A stretch of DNA of 56,267 nucleotides, from contig JAFDZQ010000075.1 of the NCBI GenBank assembly GCA_018266895.1, positions 1 through 56,267 on the forward strand, written 5' to 3'. The position numbers and the translations under genes were made by a program. How positions within the stretch are numbered: the stretch's first letter is position 1; every line of letters begins with the position of its first letter. Positions 35,554 through 43,600 of this stretch are shown piece after piece. This DNA comes from Bacteroidota bacterium (lineage in GTDB: Bacteria; Bacteroidota; Ignavibacteria; Tepidaquicellales; Tepidaquicellaceae). Below the pieces are notes generated by a model. The model did no database searches and was not told the DNA's origin. It saw nothing but the letters and a program-made list of their open reading frames with translations.

Positions 35554-38500
35554 TTAAATTTATAATATACCAGAGCGCCTGTTCTCGTTCCGCTTGTATT
35601 TGATACATCACCGTTTTCAGAAAACGGATCATAAACTTTTTCAAGCCTTATAAAAAGATTATTGGATAAGGATTGTACTTTCAGAAGCTTATTCAGAGGA
35701 TAATCAATCACAATGTCCGTGTTGGCAATTCCTTTGAATATCTGACCACCGAATCTTACAATTGCATCACCGATTGCGGCTGTAAATCTTATATCGGCAT
35801 TATTTGCCACATTACCGTTTTTGGAATCTACATAGTTAATATTTGTATTTATTATCCATGGAAGAATATTTTCAATGGAAGAGGAAAGGAAATTTGACAG
35901 GAAAGATGCTCCTATATTTGCTCCGAGACTTGTACTCTGGTCAAATGAAAGCTGATCCTTGAATGTTCCGAAAAGCAGAAACGATATGGCATCACTTGTT
36001 GCGTTGCTTCCGGATTCTTTGCCCTGTCCTCTGTCAATGGTAACGGATAAGACGGGATTGACTGCATTTCCTTTTACAGTCAGATCTATTATAACATCCT
36101 GAAGATTCTGCTCTCCGTTCGCTCCGGTTCCTGAAGTTGCATATCCTTTATATGTAGCGGCAATATCAAGTTCCGGATTGGATACAGGTCCGTTGAAAAC
36201 AGCTTTTCCCGTAGCATCGAATTTTCTGAAAAATTTATAATAACAGTTGTCTCCGAGATATACTGTCCCTCTGCCTGACATCTGGTAATTTTCCTTATTA
36301 TCTACATACAGATCAGTTGTTATCTCGCCGAAAAATTCCTGCTGGGATTTTTCGTTGACTATGAATTTAAGAAAAACATTCTGCTGTGTGGTTATATAAA
36401 GATTGTAAAAGAATTTTCCTGATTCACTCCTTGCTCTTTTTTTCAGTGATGAATTGTTACTCGTGTAAAGTATCTTCTCAAATGGGTTCAGATTCAGATT
36501 TTCAATTACTACATCACTGTCCTGCCTCTGCATTATAATTTTACCAAGTGGATTTTTTTCAGTTTTAACCGAATCAATTATGACTCCGTAATTGAAGTCA
36601 TCTGAATAAACATTATATGCCTGCTGAATGAAAGGATTGAATACAACATTTCCTTTTACGAGTATAAGATTTCCTGTTAGATCAATTCTGTCGGAATTTC
36701 CGAATATCTTTAGCATCGGAGTACCGCTCCCGACCCACAGATCTCCGGAAATTCCCAGTTCGGTCATTCCGTTTTCCTTTGAAAATGCTTTCACATCACC
36801 TGTCATATCAAGATTTATTTCATTCATTATCAGATTTGTAAAATCTATGTACCCCGTAGTTGTTATGTATCTGAGCGGTTCTTCAGCTACAAAAACTCTC
36901 GAATCGGAAATCAGCAGTTTTTCATCAGAAGTGGATAATGTAGCTTTAAAGTCATAATTCATTTTGTTTATTGTGACAAAAAACTTTCCGCTGCTGATAT
37001 CCATGTTTCCTGTCAGAACAGGTTTCCCGGATGTTCCTATCAGTTCGATCTTGCCATTCAGAATCCCTTCAAGACTATTGGTGTATGGAAGGAGCTGCTG
37101 TAATACTTTTAACTGAAAATTATCCGCAACGGCATTCATTTTTACGGTCTTGTCCCCGAGCAGTTCAACTCTTCCTATGCTGTCAAGTTCCTTTCCGTTC
37201 AGCGGATTTATGAATGGAATGTTTCCTGTGAGTTTGAAACTGCCTGCATTGTTCACGTTATTGAATGAAATATCGGGTACAAGATCATTATCTTTGTAAT
37301 TTATAAACGCATCAAGTCTGCCTATTCTCGTTCCTCCGATTCTAAGCATATCAGAGTTAGCTTCCAGATGCAGATCAGGATCTTCCCTGGTTCCTTTATA
37401 AGTAATTTCCATCCTTCTTAAATTGCCTGAAACAATATCCGTAGTATCAATGTTTCTGTTGAACAGTATCTGATAAGTGGCAAGTTTTACATTATCGGCG
37501 GATATTTTAAGATTACTGCTGTCAGTAAAAGAATATTTACCGTAAACTGATAGTTTCTGATTTAAATTATTTAGGGAAAACTGTCTGAAGTTCAGCCAGC
37601 TGCCGTTGTCAGCAGTATTGTATTGTACAATAAGATCTTTGTTGTTTGTCAGTATAAAATTCTGATACATTGCTGACAAAGTATCAAACACCGCAATTAA
37701 CGAATCATTGATACTACCGTCAGTATAAAATTTTAAAGTCGAATCCTGTTTCGAAGAAATCACAAATTTATTCTTATTGTCAAAAAAGTTCAGGCTTAGT
37801 CTTGTGGAATCCAGGGGGAATTTACCGATCAGTAATGTGTCAGCAAAGATATTTATGTTTGTCGTAAAATCCTTTAATCCCGCGCCGTATATTTTATTCC
37901 TCATATTAAGACTTATAAGCCCGTCTCTCGCGATTATGACTGTATCTTTGTATGAAAAGTATTTGACTTTGCCTTCTGATGTCAGCGCAAACAATCCGCA
38001 GCTGTCACTCAGATTACCGTTTATCTTTCCTGTGAATTTTATGGAATCATTTCCCGTGAATGTATAAAACGGCTCAAGATTTTTCATGTCAATTGTATAG
38101 TCCATGTAGATATTTTTACAGGAAGTTGAAGATCCGGAATACTTCTGATATGAATCAACTCCGGAACCAGGAATGAATTTTGCTTTAAGATCATTTGATA
38201 ACTTACCGATATTGGCGGAAAGTACATTTCCCAGTGCAGTAAAATCAAAAGAACCATTTAAAGATAAATCTATAAAATCAGATTTCATTGAAACTTTCCT
38301 TGTTGATCCGTCATTTCCGATCAGCACTTCCAATGGTGTGGCAGGTATCAGAAAACCCCCGAATTCAGATTTGTTCATATTGATTTTGTAATCGCCTGAC
38401 ATTGCGTCAGGATTAAACCCTCTTCCGTTAATTACAAAGTCGAAACTCAGATTGCTTTTCTGTGAATTGTCTTTTGTAAATGAAGCTATATTCAAATTCG

Positions 38501-40196
38501 AAGCAGTACCCTTCACATCGTAAATTATATTGTTAATATTCGAAATATTTATTCTGCCGGCGAGTTTTGTGTTTAAGCCATCAGAATTGTAATTTACATC
38601 TAATCCGACATTTCCTCTGCTGAAATTAAGCTGTCCGTCTGAACGCGAAATGTTTTGTTCAAAAAATTTAGTATTGCTGATTTTGTAATTCAGCCTTCCC
38701 GTAGATGTAGCGTAATCAAATCCGTCTGTATCTATTATGAAATCTCCGTTAATATTGCTTTCAAGAGTTTTATCTTTTATGATTTTTCCTATGTTAACAT
38801 TGGTTGCTGTTATGTCTCCCTTGTACTTTGCAACATTCTGAGTAAGGTCAATAAATGCCTTTCCGGAAACATTCCCTGCAGAAGTTCTGACGTCCAGATC
38901 AGAACTGAATCTGTCCGGCTCGCCGTTATATGTAATGAAAGGGATTCTCACCGTTCCCAAATGAGTGTAATCCGGTATATCAAGTCCGGGCAGTACGGTT
39001 TTTATGTCATAAGGATCGATCACAATATCTTTTCCCGTAACATTAAAGAAAAGTTTTTCCGGCTCATCCAGATTCTTTACCTTTCCCGAAAAAGAATAAA
39101 AAGAATTCGGAGTTTTCAGATCAAGCTTCCTGATCATAAGATCTTCATATTTACCGTCGGCTATAAGATCAAGTGATACGCTGCTGTCAAGAAAATCCAG
39201 ATCCGGCAAAAAGAATTTCAGGTCATCAAAGTTGAAATTCTTTGTGCTGAAATCAATTCTTGTATCATTGCCGTCAAAATTTTCATAATCAATCCCGGCA
39301 ATCGGATCCACCTGCGTCATGAAAACTTCATTGATCTTCACGTCAGATCTGGCGGTAATCAGAGACATATCTTTTATCTGTGTTACCGTATCTTTTTCAT
39401 TAATAAAAGCTTTCAGTGATAGTTCTTTTAAATTGAACTTTGAATTTGTATTTAAGCTCAGCTTTTTTAAATCAAGTTCTTTATAATCGGGAAAATATTT
39501 AGAGGATAGTTTCAGGTTAATTTCATTAAGATCAAGATATGAAAAATTCAAAGTATCAGTATTCCTCATTTTTATCTGACGGACAGGGGAGTCAGAGTTT
39601 TTATTTTCGAGAAATCTGACCGAACCATTTTCAATTTCAACGTTCCCGGCAATTATTTTCCAGTCAAAAACTGAAGCTGAAGTGTCTATAGGTTTGTCTG
39701 ATGAAAGGAAATAATCCAGATTCCAGACCAGGCTGTCATTTTTATCCTTTATTTTTGTGAGATTGATCAGAGGTTGTTTAATAACAAGATTCTGCACGGA
39801 GATCTCATGGTCAAGAAGAGCTAAAATATTATATTGAGTTTCTAAAGAATTGAATTTAATCAGAGTATCATTTTTAACTCTTATACTTCCGTCTTTTAAA
39901 ATTATTCCTTTAAAAATATTTCCTTCAAGGGATGCAGCGTAAATTTCCGAATCCTTATCTTTCAGTGATTCATTTACTTTATCAAGTACAAACCCCAATG
40001 CAATTTTGTCAAATGTATCTGTCTGAATAAAAATGAAAATCCCAAATATCAGCAGTAAAAGAACTGCAAATAATATAAAAAACCATTTTATGATCCTTCT
40101 GAATAAACTTTTTCTCGGAAGAGGATTTGAAGTCAGGCCGGAGTTTTCAGAGTCTGAAGGATTGTTTTTATCAATATTTGAATTTTCCTCTGGCAT
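35547..40196 (-). CDS. tamB: Translocation and assembly module protein TamB
   Basis: The protein has 1549 residues. A short cytoplasmic tail is followed by one membrane anchor at about 33-55 (IIKWFFILFAVLLLLIFGIF), then a very long array of beta-strands rich in Asn, Asp and Ser. This matches the hydrophobic-grooved beta-taco of AsmA/TamB proteins that spans the periplasm. The last 370 residues form the conserved TamB (DUF490) domain (for example DISSGKFFVTINKMNYDF and the GNLILVKGNVVFNPF strand) and end in an aromatic YYKFKF, apt for outer-membrane contact. It transports phospholipids and helps insert outer-membrane proteins. It lies 21 nt after hldE2; its TGA overlaps the start region of rnr. 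Confidence 0.93.
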   Translation of the reverse strand: MPEENSNIDKNNPSDSENSGLTSNPLPRKSLFRRIIKWFFILFAVLLLLIFGIFIFIQTDTFDKIALGFVLDKVNESLKDKDSEIYAASLEGNIFKGIILKDGSIRVKNDTLIKFNSLETQYNILALLDHEISVQNLVIKQPLINLTKIKDKNDSLVWNLDYFLSSDKPIDTSASVFDWKIIAGNVEIENGSVRFLENKNSDSPVRQIKMRNTDTLNFSYLDLNEINLKLSSKYFPDYKELDLKKLSLNTNSKFNLKELSLKAFINEKDTVTQIKDMSLITARSDVKINEVFMTQVDPIAGIDYENFDGNDTRIDFSTKNFNFDDLKFFLPDLDFLDSSVSLDLIADGKYEDLMIRKLDLKTPNSFYSFSGKVKNLDEPEKLFFNVTGKDIVIDPYDIKTVLPGLDIPDYTHLGTVRIPFITYNGEPDRFSSDLDVRTSAGNVSGKAFIDLTQNVAKYKGDITATNVNIGKIIKDKTLESNINGDFIIDTDGFDYATSTGRLNYKISNTKFFEQNISRSDGQLNFSRGNVGLDVNYNSDGLNTKLAGRINISNINNIIYDVKGTASNLNIASFTKDNSQKSNLSFDFVINGRGFNPDAMSGDYKINMNKSEFGGFLIPATPLEVLIGNDGSTRKVSMKSDFIDLSLNGSFDFTALGNVLSANIGKLSNDLKAKFIPGSGVDSYQKYSGSSTSCKNIYMDYTIDMKNLEPFYTFTGNDSIKFTGKINGNLSDSCGLFALTSEGKVKYFSYKDTVIIARDGLISLNMRNKIYGAGLKDFTTNINIFADTLLIGKFPLDSTRLSLNFFDNKNKFVISSKQDSTLKFYTDGSINDSLIAVFDTLSAMYQNFILTNNKDLIVQYNTADNGSWLNFRQFSLNNLNQKLSVYGKYSFTDSSNLKISADNVKLATYQILFNRNIDTTDIVSGNLRRMEITYKGTREDPDLHLEANSDMLRIGGTRIGRLDAFINYKDNDLVPDISFNNVNNAGSFKLTGNIPFINPLNGKELDSIGRVELLGDKTVKMNAVADNFQLKVLQQLLPYTNSLEGILNGKIELIGTSGKPVLTGNMDISSGKFFVTINKMNYDFKATLSTSDEKLLISDSRVFVAEEPLRYITTTGYIDFTNLIMNEINLDMTGDVKAFSKENGMTELGISGDLWVGSGTPMLKIFGNSDRIDLTGNLILVKGNVVFNPFIQQAYNVYSDDFNYGVIIDSVKTEKNPLGKIIMQRQDSDVVIENLNLNPFEKILYTSNNSSLKKRARSESGKFFYNLYITTQQNVFLKFIVNEKSQQEFFGEITTDLYVDNKENYQMSGRGTVYLGDNCYYKFFRKFDATGKAVFNGPVSNPELDIAATYKGYATSGTGANGEQNLQDVIIDLTVKGNAVNPVLSVTIDRGQGKESGSNATSDAISFLLFGTFKDQLSFDQSTSLGANIGASFLSNFLSSSIENILPWIINTNINYVDSKNGNVANNADIRFTAAIGDAIVRFGGQIFKGIANTDIVIDYPLNKLLKVQSLSNNLFIRLEKVYDPFSENGDVSNTSGTRTGALVYYKFKF

Positions 40197-40217
40197 TAAA
40201 AGTAATAAAATGTAAGA

Positions 40218-40688
40218 TCAGGATTTTCCGCTGCTGATTTTTTTAAGCAGGTTCGAAGTGGAATAATTATTTACAAACTGAAGACTTATAACATGTCCTC
40301 CGTGATTTTTAACTATATCAGAGCCGACTATTTCTTCTTCTTTCCAGTCGCCGCCTTTGACTAAAAGATCCGGAATAATTTCTTTTATAATTTCATATGG
40401 AGTATCTTCATTGAATATCAGTACGTCATCTACTGCTTTCAGGTTGTCAATTACAAATGCCCTGTCAGATTCATTATTCACCGGACGGTCTTTTCCCTTT
40501 AGTTTTCTGACGGAATCATCTGAATTTATTCCGACTATTAAATAATCTCCGAGAGTTTTCGCCTGGTTGAGATAAGTGACATGCCCTTTATGAACTATAT
40601 CAAAACAACCGTTCGTGAAAACCATTTTCTTGTTTTCGTTTCTTATCTTTTCCCGAAGCTTTTTAATGTCGCTTAAATTTCTTATCAA
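40218..40688 (-). CDS. hldE2: Heptose 1-phosphate adenylyltransferase (HldE C-domain type)
   Basis: The protein has 156 residues. The nucleotidyltransferase signature reads FTNGCFDIVHKGHVTYL, with the HxGH motif as HKGH, and a GINSDDSVRKLKGKDRPVN loop follows. These are standard for RfaE domain 2, which makes ADP-D-glycero-beta-D-manno-heptose for LPS core. In E. coli this domain is fused to the kinase; here it is a separate gene. Its start overlaps the stop of the kinase gene by four bases (ATGA-type), so the two are coupled. The symbol indicates function equivalent to the C-terminal half of HldE. Confidence 0.93.
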   Translation of the reverse strand: MIRNLSDIKKLREKIRNENKKMVFTNGCFDIVHKGHVTYLNQAKTLGDYLIVGINSDDSVRKLKGKDRPVNNESDRAFVIDNLKAVDDVLIFNEDTPYEIIKEIIPDLLVKGGDWKEEEIVGSDIVKNHGGHVISLQFVNNYSTSNLLKKISSGKS

Positions 40689-41680
40689 TTCTGCTCCTTT
40701 AGAATATTTTCAATAAGATCATCTCTGAAGATCGGTACTATACCGACTTCCTTAATGACAATTCCTGCTGCATAATTGGAAATTATCGCAGCATCTTTAA
40801 TATCTGCTCCTCCTGCTATGCAGACTGCTATTGTAGAAATTACAGTATCACCCGCTCCTGAAACATCAGCTACTTTCATGGCTTTTGTATCTATCTTGAT
40901 TTTTTTCATGTTTCCGTTGGTGTTTTCATAAATTATCATTCCCAGTTCGCCGAGTGTCAGCACAAGATTCTCACAGTTTATTTTCTTTATCAGTTCGTTT
41001 ACAAAATCATCAAATTCTTCTGTAAGCTTTGCTTTTCTTCCGAATGCGTCTTCCAGTTCCTTTCTGTTCGGCTTGAAAAGATAAGTATTCTTGTATTCAA
41101 AGAAATTATCAAACTTCGGATCGACGAGAACCTTTATTCCGTTTTTCACGGCGAAACCAGTAATATCATTTATAAGATCTTTTGAAAGAACACCTTTATT
41201 ATAATCCTGAAGAATAATTACTCCGATATCTCCTGAATGATGATTCAGATAATTTATTATTTTCATCTTTGAAACAGAGCTGATGTCACTCTTGGATTCA
41301 CTATCAATTCTGAGTAAGTGATGTGAATCAGATATAACTCTTGTCTTGCAGGTTGTAGGTCTGGAATTTTCAATTATCAGTCCGTCAGTATTAAGCGACA
41401 GCTTTTCCATTTCTTCCTTTAACAGCAATCCTTCCGGATCTTCTCCGATAATTCCGATAAGAACCGGGTTTGAGCCGAGAGTTTTTACATTATAACCTAC
41501 ATTTGCAGCGCCTCCGAGACGGTACTCGCTTTTTCTGATGTCAAATACCTGCACCGGAGCTTCAGGAGAAATTCTGGTAACATCACCGAGCAGATATCTG
41601 TCAAGCATTATGTCTCCTATTATAAAAATCTTTTTGTCCTTAGACCTGCTGAAAATATTTTCAAGAAATTTTCTGTCCAT
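40685..41680 (-). CDS. hldE1: Heptose 7-phosphate kinase (HldE N-domain type)
   Basis: The protein has 331 residues of the PfkB/ribokinase fold. Visible parts are GDIMLDRYLLGDVTRISPEA, the substrate-binding RLGGAANVGYNV, and the ATP-site/catalytic base motif VSGAGDTVIST near residue 270. It phosphorylates D-glycero-D-manno-heptose 7-phosphate at C1. Together with the next gene it reconstitutes bifunctional HldE. A full TTG-N20-TATTTTG promoter ends four bases before the ATG, which puts transcription start at or right beside the start codon: a leaderless or near-leaderless message. It heads the hldE1-hldE2-tamB-rnr unit. Confidence 0.94.
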   Translation of the reverse strand: MDRKFLENIFSRSKDKKIFIIGDIMLDRYLLGDVTRISPEAPVQVFDIRKSEYRLGGAANVGYNVKTLGSNPVLIGIIGEDPEGLLLKEEMEKLSLNTDGLIIENSRPTTCKTRVISDSHHLLRIDSESKSDISSVSKMKIINYLNHHSGDIGVIILQDYNKGVLSKDLINDITGFAVKNGIKVLVDPKFDNFFEYKNTYLFKPNRKELEDAFGRKAKLTEEFDDFVNELIKKINCENLVLTLGELGMIIYENTNGNMKKIKIDTKAMKVADVSGAGDTVISTIAVCIAGGADIKDAAIISNYAAGIVIKEVGIVPIFRDDLIENILKEQN

Positions 41681-41684
41681 AAAA

Positions 41685-41714
41685 CAAAATAAAGCTAATA
41701 TTCAGGTTTTTCAA
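41685..41714 (-). promoter_or_regulatory. Promoter of the hldE1 operon, TTG-N20-TATTTTG
   Basis: On the minus strand: TTG (41714-41712), 20-nt spacer, TATTTTG (41691-41685). Only four bases separate the box from the ATG. Confidence 0.65.
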
Positions 41715-41961
41715 TGTGAAAGAAATTATTGCGGCTGATAATTCCGGTTTGAATATCTAACGGAAATAGATTCTGTTCCTGACAGTTTCTTTATCTTATT
41801 TTTCATCTGCTGAATATGTTCATTCAAAATAAACTCCGGATATATCAGAAAAACAATATTTAAATCAGTATACGGTTTCAGTGAGATAAGTAAATTTCAT
41901 GAGAATATTTCAGAAGGGATTTTTCTTATATTAATTTGTCTTAATATGCTTGCACCGGAAT

Positions 41962-42534
41962 TTATGGTTTCTGATAAGACTTATTTTTTTTCCCCCAGAC
42001 AGATTTTTTCAATACATAAATATAATTCAGATATTTCTGCTCGCCATAGTAAAGCATTTCTTTTTGTCCGGTTTTCTCTGCTCCGAGTTTTTCAATAGCT
42101 TTCTGAGATCTGATATTAATTTTTCCGATTTGAAAGTAAACGGTCTCCACATAGTTAAACGCATGGTCGAGCATCAGTTTCTTTAATGATCTGTTAAATG
42201 TATTTCCCCAGCAGTGCTTTGCAAGAAATGTATAACCAATTGCAATTCCGTCAGTAATTTCCGGTAAATTGTAATACCTCGAGCTTCCTATTATCTCACC
42301 GGTTTTCTTATCAGTAACAAGAAATGCTCCCTTAGATTTAATTGCACCCTGAAAAAATTTTATAAATACATCTCTTTTATAACGCTCTTTATTCGGATGC
42401 TGAATCCAGATTTCAGGATCAGAAGCAACTTCATACAGACCCTCAAAATCATCTTCTTTAAGCGGCTTGATAACGATTAATTCATCCTGAAGTACCGGCT
42501 GCATATCAATTGTTTTTATATGTAAATCGTCCAT
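41962..42534 (-). CDS. GNAT-family N-acetyltransferase (RimJ/RimL-like)
   Basis: The protein has 190 residues from the ATG at 42534. The fold of the acetyltransferase family is visible in order: IVIKPLKEDDFEGLYEVASD, the strand GAFLVTDKKTGEIIGSSRYY, the region around IAIGYTFLAKHCWGN that holds the acetyl-CoA binding loop, and the C-terminal NIRSQKAIEKLGAEKTG motif, typical of RimJ/RimL-type proteins. It probably acetylates an N-terminus or small molecule. A longer frame begins at a TTG 19 codons upstream, but that TTG is the -33 element of the promoter, so the ATG is preferred. It is a single gene. Confidence 0.85.
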   Translation of the reverse strand: MDDLHIKTIDMQPVLQDELIVIKPLKEDDFEGLYEVASDPEIWIQHPNKERYKRDVFIKFFQGAIKSKGAFLVTDKKTGEIIGSSRYYNLPEITDGIAIGYTFLAKHCWGNTFNRSLKKLMLDHAFNYVETVYFQIGKINIRSQKAIEKLGAEKTGQKEMLYYGEQKYLNYIYVLKKSVWGKKNKSYQKP

Positions 42535-42561
42535 TCTGTTTAACTTTATATTGGTTTTCAG

Positions 42562-42591
42562 CAAAATAAATTCATCAGACCTGACTTGCAA
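42562..42591 (-). promoter_or_regulatory. Promoter of the GNAT gene, TTG-N20-TATTTTG
   Basis: On the minus strand: TTG (42591-42589), 20-nt spacer, TATTTTG (42568-42562), 27 nt before the chosen ATG. Confidence 0.65.
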
Positions 42592-42808
42592 TGAGAAAGT
42601 AATCGGCGTTTATTAAAAAATAACACATCCTTCCAAATGTCGAATTTAAAATTTTTTAATAATTTAAAATTTGTTCTTTCCTTTGATCTATCAAAATAAC
42701 AGCGTTTAAAATAATCAGTCTGTATATTGATAAAGTGTTAGACGGAAATGAATCAGATCAAAATCAGAATTTATTTTAATGTTGTAAATAAAATTAAGAA
42801 TTTATATT

Positions 42809-43270
42809 ATGCAAACAGTTCGCAACAACAATATGATCAAATCAATCAGACATAACATTGCTTTAAAATTAGATTCAATTGGTTTTATAGCATCCACCGT
42901 ATGTGCCATACATTGTATGGCAATGCCTTTTATAATTCTGTTTTTAACCCTTTACGGATTGCAGTTCATTGCTAATCCGATATTTGAAATTACATTTGTC
43001 TCTGTAAGTATGGCGATTGGTGTTTTTACTTTCAGACACGGATATTTCAAACATCATAAAAAAATATATCCATTTATTATATTTGCCGGAGGACTGATTA
43101 TAATCACAGCCGGACATTTTCTGCATGACCACAACCATTCGGAAATAGAAGGTTTCAGCGATTATTTGTTTTTGATGATCTCTCCCTTAGGAGCACTTCT
43201 TATAGGTCTTGGACATTATTTAAACAGAAAGCTGACGAAAATCAGCAAAATTAAAAACTGTAACTGCTGA
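42809..43270 (+). CDS. MerC-like membrane protein
   Basis: The protein has 153 residues and four predicted spans. The first span contains DSIGFIASTVCAIHCMAMPF, the Cys-x-x-His-Cys arrangement typical of MerC mercury transporters. A loop with HFLHDHNHSE (about residues 107-116) and a terminal NCNC give further potential metal ligands. MerC carries Hg(II) across the inner membrane, but no merA, merT, merP or merR is nearby, so another soft metal or an unrelated role is possible. An earlier internal ATG (residue 9) could also be used. It is a single gene whose terminator overlaps its stop codon. Confidence 0.8.
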   Translation: MQTVRNNNMIKSIRHNIALKLDSIGFIASTVCAIHCMAMPFIILFLTLYGLQFIANPIFEITFVSVSMAIGVFTFRHGYFKHHKKIYPFIIFAGGLIIITAGHFLHDHNHSEIEGFSDYLFLMISPLGALLIGLGHYLNRKLTKISKIKNCNC

Positions 43271-43289
43271 ATTTACAGTTTGGTTTTTT
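43255..43289 (+). terminator. Terminator overlapping the stop of the MerC-like gene
   Basis: AAACTGTAA (43255-43263) pairs with TTACAGTTT (43273-43281), and GG plus six T's follow. The upstream arm lies inside the last codons. Confidence 0.7.
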
Positions 43290-43526
43290 CAAATACTGTT
43301 TAACCGGACTCATTTTAATTTATATCTGTGACTATTAATTCTTTGCAGTGATTCAGCAGTTTTGTAATATTATTGTATTTAATACTGCACTTGCAAAAAT
43401 TTTTAAGATGTATCTTTGCTTAAGCATTCCATTATAATCATTTGCATATAGAAGATTTGATTTACTTAGTTTACAATTTTCGTGAATAAGGTTTCGTATT
43501 TTTTTTCTCTGAATTGTAAAAATAAG
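43290..43526. other. Intergenic region, no gene seen
   Basis: This is AT-rich sequence without open frame, between the MerC-like terminator and the promoter at 43527. Confidence 0.5.
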
Positions 43527-43556
43527 TTGCAACTAATTATCAATAATTCTATTTTG
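43527..43556 (+). promoter_or_regulatory. Promoter, TTG-N20-TATTTTG
   Basis: TTG at 43527-43529, a 20-nt spacer and TATTTTG at 43550-43556, 44 nt before the ATG of the first large propeller gene. Confidence 0.65.
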
Positions 43557-43600
43557 TATACACTCTTCAAAAATTCAATTAATAAATTAAACAAAGGAAA

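Noticed and set aside
42535-42591. Longer N-terminus of the GNAT protein from a TTG start
   Set aside because: The TTG coincides with the -33 element of a full promoter match whose -7 box lies inside the supposed coding extension, and the extra residues do not belong to the family.
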